This document shows, in pieces, positions 1-7,795 of a DNA stretch of 19,002 nucleotides. The stretch is from Chloroflexota bacterium. Its GTDB lineage: Bacteria > Chloroflexota > Dehalococcoidia > Lucifugimonadales > Australimonadaceae. The stretch spans positions 1-19,002 of the forward strand of contig JAPOOH010000487.1 of the NCBI GenBank assembly GCA_026713505.1. The letters run 5' to 3'. The position numbers and the translations under genes were made by a program. Positions within the stretch are counted from its first letter, which is position 1; the number at the start of each line of letters is the position of its first letter. The notes below the pieces were generated by a model, which saw only the letters and a program-made list of their open reading frames with translations, ran no database searches and was not told the origin of the DNA.

Positions 1-1353
1 GACTTTGCCTGCACCCGCTGCCCCTACCCCCGCGTCATGGACGCCCTCGCCAGGCGAGGCCTCATGCCGGAATCGCACCTCTACACCGCCGCGGGCGCGC
101 TCGAGGCCGGACTCCAGCCCCTGGACTCCCTCATTCAGCAACCCCCGGACTGGCTCTGGCCCAACCGCATCCCACTCGGCAAACTCACCCTCATCGCCGG
201 TTACCCTTCCTCCGGCAAGACCTCCATCGCCCTTGATATAGCCGCCCGCGTCTCGCGCGGCGGGGCCGCGCCCGATCAACCGGACGCCGATTTCCCATCC
301 GCTCCGGTCATTCTCGCCCTCCTCGATGGCAACCCGAAGGCCGACGTCCTTCCCACCCTCCGCCTCTTCGGCGCCGACCTCGGACGCATCTACCTCGCCG
401 ACCTCCTCTCTCCGACGATCCCCATCGACTACTATCCCGACGATCCCCCTCAGGACGACGGGCCGGACTACAAGGACGAAGAAGAAGAGGGGGACGATGA
501 CGCTGACGACGAAGAAGGGAACGCTCGTCGCCAGCGCAGCAACGTCGGCATCAAGCTCCCTGACCGCTACTTCATGTCGGAGGAGCCCAGGCCCGCCGCG
601 ACGGACTTCACCACTCCGTGGCCCAGCCTCAGCAGAGTCATGAAGCGCCTCGCCAACCTCATTGAGGCCGGACGCGCCGCCTTGCTCGTAGTTGACCAGG
701 TGGAGGACCTCGCCTCGATGCACCGCGCTCAGGTTGCCACCGTCCTGGGCATGCTCAAGGCCCTCGCCGCGCGCTCTGGCGCAGCCGTGATCGCCCTCAC
801 CCACAACCCGGCGCCCAACTACCCCCGCGCCGTCTCCGCCATGCAGCGCAGGCTCGCCCAGGCGTCTGTCGTCTTCACCACCGCCGCCGTGGGACCCGCC
901 GGGAAGCGGTTTCTCGTCCCCCTCCGCCCCGCCATGAGCGAGGAAGCCCCCGCCATCCCTTTCGCGCTGCCCCCCTCCCCTGTCGCTCCTGCGGGGGCAG
1001 GAGCCCCGCAGCCCTTCCCCTGGTCCTCCCATGACTTCACTGTCGCCTGGCGCAAGCCCGTGTTCTCTGTCTTCCAATCGACAGAAAGAGGTGCGGTTCT
1101 CGTGGGCAGTCGATTTGGAAGCAGCCGGGGCGGCATAGATACCAACGTGGTGTGGGAACTACAGCTGCACCATTTCACGAAAGGACTTGCAGATGATGCA
1201 AAGGCCAAGCAAGGGAGCAGCCGGGCGGAGCCGTTCGTCTTCACCCCGCACTCGGACTCGATCCTTGGGAGCACCCCGTCTAGTATGCCAATCCATGTGG
1301 TCCTAATCGAGTCTTCCGATGAGGTTATCGGGGCTAGATGTCAATTTTCGTAA
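1..1353 (+). CDS. RepA-like AAA ATPase, 5' incomplete, chimeric 3' end
   Basis: The frame is open from the first base, so the true start lies outside the window; the first internal ATG is at 37. Numbered from that ATG, residues 50-63 hold a Walker A motif (GYPSSGKTS). Residues 214-222 form a hydrophobic strand ending in Asp220 (Walker B), and THNP at 255-258 fits the sensor position. This is the RecA-fold RepA/AAA_25 type of ATPase found in plasmid and phage replication modules and integrative elements. A low-complexity acidic stretch (about 138-160) interrupts the fold. CTRC lies just before the ATG and may be part of a zinc finger. From about residue 345 (near 1070) GC drops and codon use changes, and the expected C-terminal winged-helix-like part is not recognisable. 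The last ~90 codons look like foreign sequence read in frame. The stop overlaps the end of the convergent receiver gene by 20 bp. The ATPase call is solid; the cellular role is inferred. Confidence 0.7.
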   Translation, partial: DFACTRCPYPRVMDALARRGLMPESHLYTAAGALEAGLQPLDSLIQQPPDWLWPNRIPLGKLTLIAGYPSSGKTSIALDIAARVSRGGAAPDQPDADFPSAPVILALLDGNPKADVLPTLRLFGADLGRIYLADLLSPTIPIDYYPDDPPQDDGPDYKDEEEEGDDDADDEEGNARRQRSNVGIKLPDRYFMSEEPRPAATDFTTPWPSLSRVMKRLANLIEAGRAALLVVDQVEDLASMHRAQVATVLGMLKALAARSGAAVIALTHNPAPNYPRAVSAMQRRLAQASVVFTTAAVGPAGKRFLVPLRPAMSEEAPAIPFALPPSPVAPAGAGAPQPFPWSSHDFTVAWRKPVFSVFQSTERGAVLVGSRFGSSRGGIDTNVVWELQLHHFTKGLADDAKAKQGSSRAEPFVFTPHSDSILGSTPSSMPIHVVLIESSDEVIGARCQFS

Positions 1354-2896
1354 GCCATATTGATTCTGCTACTCCGACTCTCGCGGCCTGGGCAGCAAGC
1401 TTATTCGCGGCTCGTTGTGCAGTTTCGGCCTTTAGTTCTCCCACCCATCTGAACTTCCCATCGGAGTGATACAGGTAGTAGGTGCCGTTCTCTCTAATAG
1501 CAATGACCTCTCGCCTGCCTTGATCTGGATTGCATGTGATGATTCGAATCCCTCCTAGGTCTCTCGACACTTTGACCTTGTGCCATGTGCCTTGGTCCGA
1601 GAAAATACTAGAGTCCAGGGCATTCATACCGGTTGTCGATTCCTGATGAAGCGGAAGCAACGGGAACCGCGTGCTTCCTGAGAGACCCGTACTGTCGCAC
1701 CTTGGCTGTACGCACAGCCAGTACGAAGTCCCCAAGTCTCCATCTTCAGCTAGGATAGTTCCGCTCCAAAGGCGTGGTGGAGGCTCACCGTGGTGGTGTT
1801 TCAAAGCCAGGAGCGCCGCAAATCGTTGGTTTGAACATTCAGCATCCTCGTCTGACCGGGTAAACAATCGAGTGCACCGTTTCCATCCAGTATTGGACGC
1901 AAGATTATGTTCGCCTTCGCGATAGCTCCTGCCGTAATTCAGCAACTCGCAAACAAATTCCACGATGTCTTGAGTGGCAGCATCGCCAGTCAGTCGAACA
2001 CGCTCGGTCAGATTTCCTCCAGACGCTTCGAAATCGGTGACCCAAGCACGGCACGCGTCCAGTCCAGCGTATTGTCCAATAAGGCAATCCTCCAATAGCG
2101 ATTGGATTTCGCCACTGAGAGCATGTTCAAGGTGCTGCTCGGCCTCCGCGGGATTCTCAATAAGTGCCATCCGTTGCCCCCAGTAGGCTGCATCTAAATC
2201 TCTACTGAATCTTCCAATGAGCCGATATGTCCTCTTCCGTAATTCGGCCAGACCGGCGACAGCCGTGGTCGGTAGCAGCCCATCAATCATGCGGGCGAAC
2301 TCCCGAATGATTTCCTCTGGGAGATTCTCCTCTGGGTACTCTCGTTTACTGAAGACTCGGACACGCAGCGATTGGTGAGTTACAGTCGAGCCTTCCGCCT
2401 CTACATTGATGGCTTCGGCGATTGCCTGTGCAATCTCATCGAGTTTCACTTCCGCCGTATAGATTGCAATAAGCCTGAGCCAGTCGGGGTCTGCATCGTC
2501 CGCAATGATATTCTTGATTAGTCGAATTGCAAAGTCTCCCGGGTTTCCCCGTACCATCCAATCCAAGACAATGACATCGCTCCTTCGAGACATTGACCGT
2601 ATGCGCGATTCGGCCTTACCTTCCTCGTCCAAAGGCAGCACCGAGCACACAAGGCCAAGTTCAGCAAATTCATCGGTAAGAGTTCGTGCATTCAAATCAT
2701 GTCGACGATCCGTCCGTGCGGTCGTGGCATGCTGTGATACTTCTTCCCATAGGGTTGGGACTTGGAGCGTCTCGCCGGGTTTGGGCAGCGTCGCGTCCGA
2801 GTACGTTACCTCATCGTCAACCACTACCGCTGTTAACAGAAAGTCCGACGCCAATTCTTCTGCAATCTGTTGACTCGAGCTGTACGCGTTCCCCAT
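1334..2896 (-). CDS. Receiver-domain (response regulator) protein with uncharacterised C-terminal region
   Basis: This 520-residue protein has an N-terminal CheY-like receiver domain. The acidic pocket is Asp27-Asp28, the predicted phospho-acceptor is Asp112 in VLDW after a hydrophobic strand, Thr147 sits in IYT, and Lys184 in FSKR, so all canonical receiver residues are present. A long insert (about 31-75) separates the first strand from the rest. Residues ~190-520 match no output domain I know: I see no helix-turn-helix, GGDEF or HD motif. The middle is helical and charged, followed by a cysteine-containing stretch (LCVQPRCDS, about 400-408) and a beta-rich end. It starts 19 bp after the stop of the kinase gene, with GGAG upstream, so the two are surely co-transcribed. 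It probably takes phosphate from the neighbouring kinase and acts through protein contacts. Receiver assignment is confident; the output is unknown. Confidence 0.85.
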   Translation of the reverse strand: MGNAYSSSQQIAEELASDFLLTAVVVDDEVTYSDATLPKPGETLQVPTLWEEVSQHATTARTDRRHDLNARTLTDEFAELGLVCSVLPLDEEGKAESRIRSMSRRSDVIVLDWMVRGNPGDFAIRLIKNIIADDADPDWLRLIAIYTAEVKLDEIAQAIAEAINVEAEGSTVTHQSLRVRVFSKREYPEENLPEEIIREFARMIDGLLPTTAVAGLAELRKRTYRLIGRFSRDLDAAYWGQRMALIENPAEAEQHLEHALSGEIQSLLEDCLIGQYAGLDACRAWVTDFEASGGNLTERVRLTGDAATQDIVEFVCELLNYGRSYREGEHNLASNTGWKRCTRLFTRSDEDAECSNQRFAALLALKHHHGEPPPRLWSGTILAEDGDLGTSYWLCVQPRCDSTGLSGSTRFPLLPLHQESTTGMNALDSSIFSDQGTWHKVKVSRDLGGIRIITCNPDQGRREVIAIRENGTYYLYHSDGKFRWVGELKAETAQRAANKLAAQAARVGVAESIWLTKIDI

Positions 2897-2915
2897 GTGT
2901 AAGCCTGTCTCCTCA

Positions 2916-5888
2916 CTACGAATCTATGGACTCGCTGCTAGGGGTGATACGAAATGTTGCTCCTCCTCGCTTTCCGCGAGGCACGACAGACAGTTCGTAT
3001 CCGATGCGCTCCAGCACATCCCTAGAGATATAGAGCCCAAGGCCTCTTCCGTTTGGTTTGCGCGTAAAGCCAGCTTCAAAGATGGCTTCTGCGTCTCTGA
3101 TTGATACACCAGGACCCGTATCTGAAACCAGCAATGCATCTCCTTCTACGTCTAACCACACTTCTCGTGGCTGGTCTTGATCAGAAAGCCAAAAGATGGC
3201 ATTATCAACTAGATTAACAAAGACAGGGTAGAATGTCGAAGGATACCCCTTCCACACATGCCTGTTGAAAGCTGCAGTAGACCTTAATGCACATTGATGA
3301 CGCGATAGGCGTGCGGCAAACAAATCTTCAAGGAATCCGCCGATATCCCCTCCTCTGATATCGACTTTGGTGCGGTTAGTACGTCGGCGCAAAGGAGTGA
3401 ATAGTGTCAGGTAACCGTCTAGGTGCTCGAAATTGAGACTGATGCCTTCATAGACCGGCCGCAGGCGCTCGTTGACGTCTGTCCACGCTCGCAGAGTGCG
3501 TAAGTTGGACCTGATGCCATTAATCGTGGCTTGTAATTCGTGATTAATAATCTCCGTGGCTAGGCCCAATTGTGCTAGCTCTAGGTCAGTTTCAACTCGC
3601 TCTCGAAGTGCCAACACTTCATGTTCAGTAATTTTTGCGATATCTATAGGCGTTACTATCTCGCCAAGGGCGTCGGGTTCCGTGACAATGGATGTCAGTT
3701 GGTCCAAAACAGACTCCAGTTTCCCCAACTCTTGACTGCCCACTAGCTCAACGTGTTGTTCCACTTCGAGCCGTAGTTGCACTAGTTCGGCGTCGTCTAG
3801 ATGGGTTAGGTCGCTTCTTTGTGCTTGGGTGAGTATCTCATCTAGTGAGCGCTCCAGACTACGAGTAACACGGTTCATCACAGTCTTCACCCGCCCGTTG
3901 ACGTCGTCGAGAGCGTCCTGGGCTTGGTTCCTGAGCCTCCTCGCTCCGGTCCTCGTTGCAGTGATTGTCGCCTCTGCACTACGGTCAAACCTTCTCCTGT
4001 TGTCTATATGAATACCAGCACTCTGCGCAAAGTTGTTGACCTCTTCTGACACTCGTTGTGTAGCCGGGTGTAAGACTTCGGATTGTAGCCGGGCCATTTC
4101 AGCCCGATACGTGGCAAGATCTCGAAGGGTAGTTTGCGACAGCCCCACCCCACGCGGCTCTACGATTCGGTACTTGTCTCTGATGCGAGTGATTCCTTCG
4201 ATAGCCGTCTGTTCCGCACGGATGATGGCATCGACCTTTTCGGACGTATTGGTGATGAGGCCGACCGCTTGAAGTGCTTTCGACAGGGAAGTGAAGACCG
4301 CGGCAATGTCGTTATCCAATTGGCCGGATGCGAAACGCTCAAACCCCTCTTCTATTTCGTTCTGCAATTTCCGACGTCTGACGGAAACCTGTGTTTCTCT
4401 TTGCTTCGCAATGCGGTCTCGGCGAGCTAACTCAGCTCTCGTGTCGGAGAACATTTCCCAATTCGGTCCAGTTTCCCGAAAGAATGAAGCTGCCATTTGA
4501 AGGAAGAAGTGTTCAAGTATGTCTCGGAATTGGCGATATGCATGGTTTTCCTGAAAGCCCTCGCGGCCAGCTTTTTCGACGAGATTCGGGTTCGATTCAT
4601 GGCTGATGCTGATGACGCCAAAGATCCGCCGATAAGAGAAGAAGTAGTACGCAGCACTCTTGTTGCGCCGTTCTTCAATTCGCAGGAAGTCGTGGTCTTG
4701 GTTCCCATACGGAAGTACCCTGATCCCATCCCTATAGATGTAAATCCCGCCATAGCGGTTCAGTTTTTGGTTCAACTGGGCGAACCGCTCCGGCGTCAGT
4801 CGCGAATCGCGCTGGAGGCCCTGTGCGTACGCGAGATCAATCTTGAAAGGTCCACATTCAGTTGGCAGGCCTCGTGCCTTTGTCCAGGGAATAGTGTGTT
4901 CAACGGGGGTCTGTCCATATATCTGGACAGTGCCTTGGAACTGCCCGAATTCATCCACTCGTCCTTGAAAGACGTGGTCCGCTACTGCGAAATCTGCCGG
5001 AGTAAAGAACTCCTGTTCGCCAATCAGGTACTCTGTATTGCCGATTGCCCGATGGTCACGGAACTCAGCTTCAACCACAGGTGGCTGGTGGTTTGGGACC
5101 ATCGTATTCGTGAACCCGATGAGCATCTTCGTTAGAGGCGGCGCTGTGTCCTTATCCTGCTGGTCAATGTCCAGAGCGAGGTTTTCGCTCACGGGTTGAA
5201 TGTAAAAGTGAGTTCCATGCCCGAATTCGTTGCCTTCAATCTTCGGTAGTCGACTTGCCAGCCAAGCTGGGTCAGCTTGAAATGAGTTGAGTTCGTTCAG
5301 TATTTCATCAACCAATTGGTTGGGCACAACCCCCTGGAATCCAAGTACACTTGAACGGACTCTGAGAATGAGTTCCCTGACATCATCAATAGTTGGAAGA
5401 TTTCCATCCTCGATAACCTTGGTTGCAATTTCGATTTCGTCAACGTTCACTCCGGGGAGCGCGAACACTGACCAGTTGACGAAAGCGACCAAGAGCGGTT
5501 GCGCCCGCCCGGGTCTATTCGCTTTCGTCACGATGAGACATTGTGGCCCTACTGCTGCCACAGCGAGTCGACCTATACCTTTCTCACCAAGGATGGCTCG
5601 CGCCGGCAGGCCGAGTTGGTTGGCCACGTTCCTAAGGCCGCCGTCGTCAACAATCTTACTTTCGGTGCCTAGCGCCAGCCACCTATCCTCGAATTCAACA
5701 GGCGTCATGCCAAGGCCGTCATCTCTGAGTACCAACAGGCTATCTTGACGGTACAGGTCTACTTCGACGTGATTCGCGTACGCGTCGTGCGCGTTTTTGA
5801 ACAACTCGCTCAGAGCCGTTGGGATACCCGCGATTTGTTGCCGCCCGAGCATTTCAACGGTGCGCGCCCGTGTCTTGAAGCGAGCCAC
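2916..5888 (-). CDS. MORC-like GHKL ATPase fused to a C-terminal histidine kinase
   Basis: This 990-residue cytosolic protein carries two GHKL ATPase modules. The first (about 1-400) has N-box Glu28/Asn32/Asp35, G1 box DDGLG at 56-60, GTESK at 74-78 and GEKGIGRLA at 101-109. An S5-like segment with YRDGIRVLPYG at 385-395 follows, as in MutL/MORC-type proteins. Residues ~480-780 are charged, heptad-rich coiled coil. The C-terminus is a histidine kinase: H-box His783-Glu784 (NHEL), N-box Asn892/Asn896, G1 DTGPG at 923-927, and the glycine-rich GRGLGL at 947-952. The start is GTG at 5888 with GGGAG 7 nt upstream. It lies 52 bp after the cytosine methyltransferase and 19 bp before the receiver gene. 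Bacterial MORC/paraMORC ATPases are known companions of restriction-modification genes. Here the same chain also has every residue needed for His-Asp phosphotransfer. The signal it senses is not visible; no membrane segments are present. Confidence 0.88.
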   Translation of the reverse strand: MARFKTRARTVEMLGRQQIAGIPTALSELFKNAHDAYANHVEVDLYRQDSLLVLRDDGLGMTPVEFEDRWLALGTESKIVDDGGLRNVANQLGLPARAILGEKGIGRLAVAAVGPQCLIVTKANRPGRAQPLLVAFVNWSVFALPGVNVDEIEIATKVIEDGNLPTIDDVRELILRVRSSVLGFQGVVPNQLVDEILNELNSFQADPAWLASRLPKIEGNEFGHGTHFYIQPVSENLALDIDQQDKDTAPPLTKMLIGFTNTMVPNHQPPVVEAEFRDHRAIGNTEYLIGEQEFFTPADFAVADHVFQGRVDEFGQFQGTVQIYGQTPVEHTIPWTKARGLPTECGPFKIDLAYAQGLQRDSRLTPERFAQLNQKLNRYGGIYIYRDGIRVLPYGNQDHDFLRIEERRNKSAAYYFFSYRRIFGVISISHESNPNLVEKAGREGFQENHAYRQFRDILEHFFLQMAASFFRETGPNWEMFSDTRAELARRDRIAKQRETQVSVRRRKLQNEIEEGFERFASGQLDNDIAAVFTSLSKALQAVGLITNTSEKVDAIIRAEQTAIEGITRIRDKYRIVEPRGVGLSQTTLRDLATYRAEMARLQSEVLHPATQRVSEEVNNFAQSAGIHIDNRRRFDRSAEATITATRTGARRLRNQAQDALDDVNGRVKTVMNRVTRSLERSLDEILTQAQRSDLTHLDDAELVQLRLEVEQHVELVGSQELGKLESVLDQLTSIVTEPDALGEIVTPIDIAKITEHEVLALRERVETDLELAQLGLATEIINHELQATINGIRSNLRTLRAWTDVNERLRPVYEGISLNFEHLDGYLTLFTPLRRRTNRTKVDIRGGDIGGFLEDLFAARLSRHQCALRSTAAFNRHVWKGYPSTFYPVFVNLVDNAIFWLSDQDQPREVWLDVEGDALLVSDTGPGVSIRDAEAIFEAGFTRKPNGRGLGLYISRDVLERIGYELSVVPRGKRGGATFRITPSSESIDS

Positions 5889-5940
5889 AATCTAGCTCCC
5901 GTTGTCCCGGAACAGGTGGGTTGTCTTCTGGATGGCTGTA

Positions 5941-6990
5941 TCAGCTGGCATTTCTTACCGGCTCTGGTGCGACATGGGCAGCAAAGGCCTCGCCGAAGCG
6001 CTGTGCTAACAGCACCGGCACCGCGTTTCCTACTTGGCGTGCCGTGGAGTTGAGACTGCCGTGGAACACGAAATCCATCGGGAAAGTCTGGAGGGCTGCA
6101 GCTTCCCGGACGGACAGCGCACGATCCTGATCGGGATGCCCGTACCTGCCGTTCGAGTAGCTGATACAGCGGGTGGTAAGCGCTGGAGACGGCCGGTCCC
6201 ACCTCAGCCTTCCATACACGTCGGAGAAGCCTGCGAAGTCGCGATGACAGTCGGGAAGCAGGGCTTTCGGCCAGTCTCGCCAGCTGCCTCCTTCCCGCGT
6301 TGCTCTAATCCGCGTCAGATTCAAGTCGGAGAGCGCTGCAGCCCGATGGTTTGGAATAGTCGGGTGCGTCTCCCCTGCAGCTAGCGGCTCATACGGGCCA
6401 ATCCAGTCTCGAACAGTTGCGAACGCGTTCGGTCCGTGTGTGGGGCGGGGAAAGTGGACCGGGCCGATCCGACTGCCGATGAGCACTAGTCGTGTTCGGA
6501 CCTGGGGGACTCCATACCTACCGCACTCAATCTCTTGTGCCTCGTAATCGTACCCAAGCGCTGTAAGCTCGGTGGTGAATGCTCTATAGGCGCCTGATGA
6601 CACGCTGTGCTTCAGGCCAGGTACGTTCTCCAAGAAAACGAATTCAGGCTGATAATGACGGAGGAACCTCGTCAGCTCCAAGAGCAAGCTAAGACGCTCA
6701 TCGGAAGGGGAAGGCGACCCACCGCGCTGCCGAGAGTACGGTTGGCAAGGAGCGCAGGCAGAGAAGAGCAAGGGTTCACGGGAAGTGGCCGACAGAAGAG
6801 GTTCAAGGGCTGTAGTAGGGATTGCCCTGATGTCATCGGCCCAAAAAGCTGCCCTAGGAAAGTTCGCCTGGTAGGTCATAGCCGCGTCGGGATCGTTGTC
6901 GATGCCAGCCAAGATGGTGAGTCCTGCTGCCTTGAGGCCACAACTGGTTCCTCCGCAACCTGAGAAGAAGTCCACTACTTTGATTGCCAC
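5941..6990 (-). CDS. C5 cytosine-specific DNA methyltransferase
   Basis: The product transfers methyl groups from S-adenosylmethionine to cytosine C5 in DNA. Numbered from the TTG at 6996, motif I is DFFSGCGG (9-16), motif IV PCQ has the catalytic Cys84, motif VI is ENVPG (123-127), motif VIII is QVRTR (165-169), and motif X is GNAVPV (323-328). The target-recognition region between VIII and IX is short, as in Dcm-size enzymes, and the length is normal. I prefer the GTG at 6990 because AAGG lies 6 nt before it and the protein then begins just ahead of IKVVDFF; the TTG at 6996 has no spacing for a ribosome binding site. It heads an operon with the GHKL/kinase and receiver genes. No separate cognate restriction enzyme is visible, but a Vsr gene lies 0.8 kb upstream. 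An inverted repeat covers its 5' leader. Specificity cannot be read from sequence alone. Confidence 0.93.
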   Translation of the reverse strand: MAIKVVDFFSGCGGTSCGLKAAGLTILAGIDNDPDAAMTYQANFPRAAFWADDIRAIPTTALEPLLSATSREPLLFSACAPCQPYSRQRGGSPSPSDERLSLLLELTRFLRHYQPEFVFLENVPGLKHSVSSGAYRAFTTELTALGYDYEAQEIECGRYGVPQVRTRLVLIGSRIGPVHFPRPTHGPNAFATVRDWIGPYEPLAAGETHPTIPNHRAAALSDLNLTRIRATREGGSWRDWPKALLPDCHRDFAGFSDVYGRLRWDRPSPALTTRCISYSNGRYGHPDQDRALSVREAAALQTFPMDFVFHGSLNSTARQVGNAVPVLLAQRFGEAFAAHVAPEPVRNAS

Positions 6991-6998
6991 GTCCAACC

Positions 6999-7045
6999 TT
7001 GGCCCAACAAGCAGTGACCGGACCCTTAGGGTGCAGTTGGGCCAA
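6999..7045 (-). promoter_or_regulatory. Inverted repeat in the methyltransferase leader
   Basis: TTGGCCCAAC at 6999-7008 is repeated as its exact reverse complement at 7036-7045, with 27 bp between. Inside the loop ACCCTTAGGGT forms a smaller nested palindrome. The repeat ends a few bases before the methyltransferase start. It could be an operator, including one for autoregulation as known for several C5 methyltransferases, or a leader hairpin. The symmetry is seen directly; the function is inferred. Confidence 0.4.
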
Positions 7046-7178
7046 CGAGTATCTTACAGAATTCGGCCTGAAACAAGCGCCTGCGCATACGGGTAGCGTC
7101 GCAGTTTCAGCGTTGAGAGGGTAGCCCCCTGTCCGACCTAGAGAGGATAGAGGTTCCCCCGGACGGGACGGCATGTAG

Positions 7179-7340
7179 TCACTCCCCCGAGTTGATTATC
7201 CATAGAATAACTGCGCTGGCGACCATGCCGCCTATGGCGGCCTCTCCGAGGGAGATGTCCAGCCCGACCCACTCGGCGATCAGCAGCAGGCCTATAAGCA
7301 GAAGGGACGAGAACACGACCCACAGTATCAGTATCTTCAT
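7179..7340 (-). CDS. Small two-helix membrane protein (53 aa)
   Basis: This 53-codon ORF starts with ATG at 7340 preceded by AAGGAGG about 10 nt upstream, a strong ribosome binding site. Two hydrophobic stretches (about residues 2-22 and 33-49) are joined by a short segment with charged residues (EWVGLD). I do not recognise the family. It follows two even shorter ORFs on the same strand and ends about 190 bp before the methyltransferase start, so it may share that operon's transcript. Possible roles include a small membrane toxin or an accessory membrane peptide; neither can be decided. The clean ribosome binding site and clear hydrophobic pattern make chance unlikely. Confidence 0.55.
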   Translation of the reverse strand: MKILILWVVFSSLLLIGLLLIAEWVGLDISLGEAAIGGMVASAVILWIINSGE

Positions 7341-7399
7341 GGCCCGTCTGCCTCCTTCTCAGTTCAGGGATTGGTGGTCGACCAGATCCCAGCCGAGCA

Positions 7400-7513
7400 T
7401 CAGCCGTCCACCAGAGGCAGGGCGCGAGCCTCCGGGCTGATCTCCCTCTCCTCCCCAACGCTGACGGCTATGGCGACTATCAGGACGACCAGCAGGCCGA
7501 TTCGGGAGCGCAT
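7400..7513 (-). CDS. Very small ORF with one hydrophobic helix (37 aa)
   Basis: The ATG at 7513 follows GAGGTG with about 5 nt spacing. Residues 5-18 (IGLLVVLIVAIAVS) form one hydrophobic helix or signal-peptide-like segment, and the rest is charged. Its TGA overlaps the ATG of a 13-codon ORF (7400 to 7359) as TGATG, and that tiny ORF ends about 18 bp before the 53-residue membrane protein. The two pieces could be a coupled pair or one gene broken by a frameshift. The start codon sits exactly where a transposase remnant on the other strand begins, so its upstream signals are antisense IS sequence. I do not recognise a family. Confidence 0.3.
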   Translation of the reverse strand: MRSRIGLLVVLIVAIAVSVGEEREISPEARALPLVDG

Positions 7514-7795
7514 TAGCACCTCGCTGGTCGAGCGGCACGACCTTACGCTGCGGATGGGGATGCGCCGCTACGCCCGCCGGACGAACGCGCACTCGAAGCA
7601 GCTCGAGGCCCACCGCCACGTGCTGGCGGCCGTTATGGTCCACTACAACTTCTGTCGGGTACACCCGGCGCTCGGTACGACCCCGGCTGTGGCGGCGGGG
7701 CTGGCCTCGCGACCCTGGCCGACCTCCCGCGCGTCTACTGGATCCGGGAGATTTCAGAGCAGATGGTCGAGGCGATGAGTCCAGCACCGGTCTAG
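7512..7795 (+). pseudogene. Transposase remnant (C-terminal DDE fragment)
   Basis: Translation from 7512 gives ISTSLVERHDL, then MRRYARRTNAHSKQLE, then VHYNFCRVHPALGTTPA. This is the C-terminal signature of DDE transposases often annotated as IS1-like. Near 7715 the reading frame changes: the likely continuation (LADLPRVYW) is in another frame and reaches a TAG at 7793-7795. The 5' three quarters of the gene are missing. The remnant is non-functional and records an old insertion between the methyltransferase and vsr. Its stop overlaps the convergent vsr stop by 2 bp. The exact IS family is from memory and uncertain. Confidence 0.7.

Noticed and set aside
4497..5135. 212-codon + strand frame
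   Set aside because: Antisense to the MORC-like/kinase gene, whose motifs are intact across this stretch.
6854..7174. 106-codon - strand frame upstream of and overlapping the methyltransferase start
   Set aside because: Different frame from the methyltransferase, no family signature, and it overlaps motif I coding sequence.
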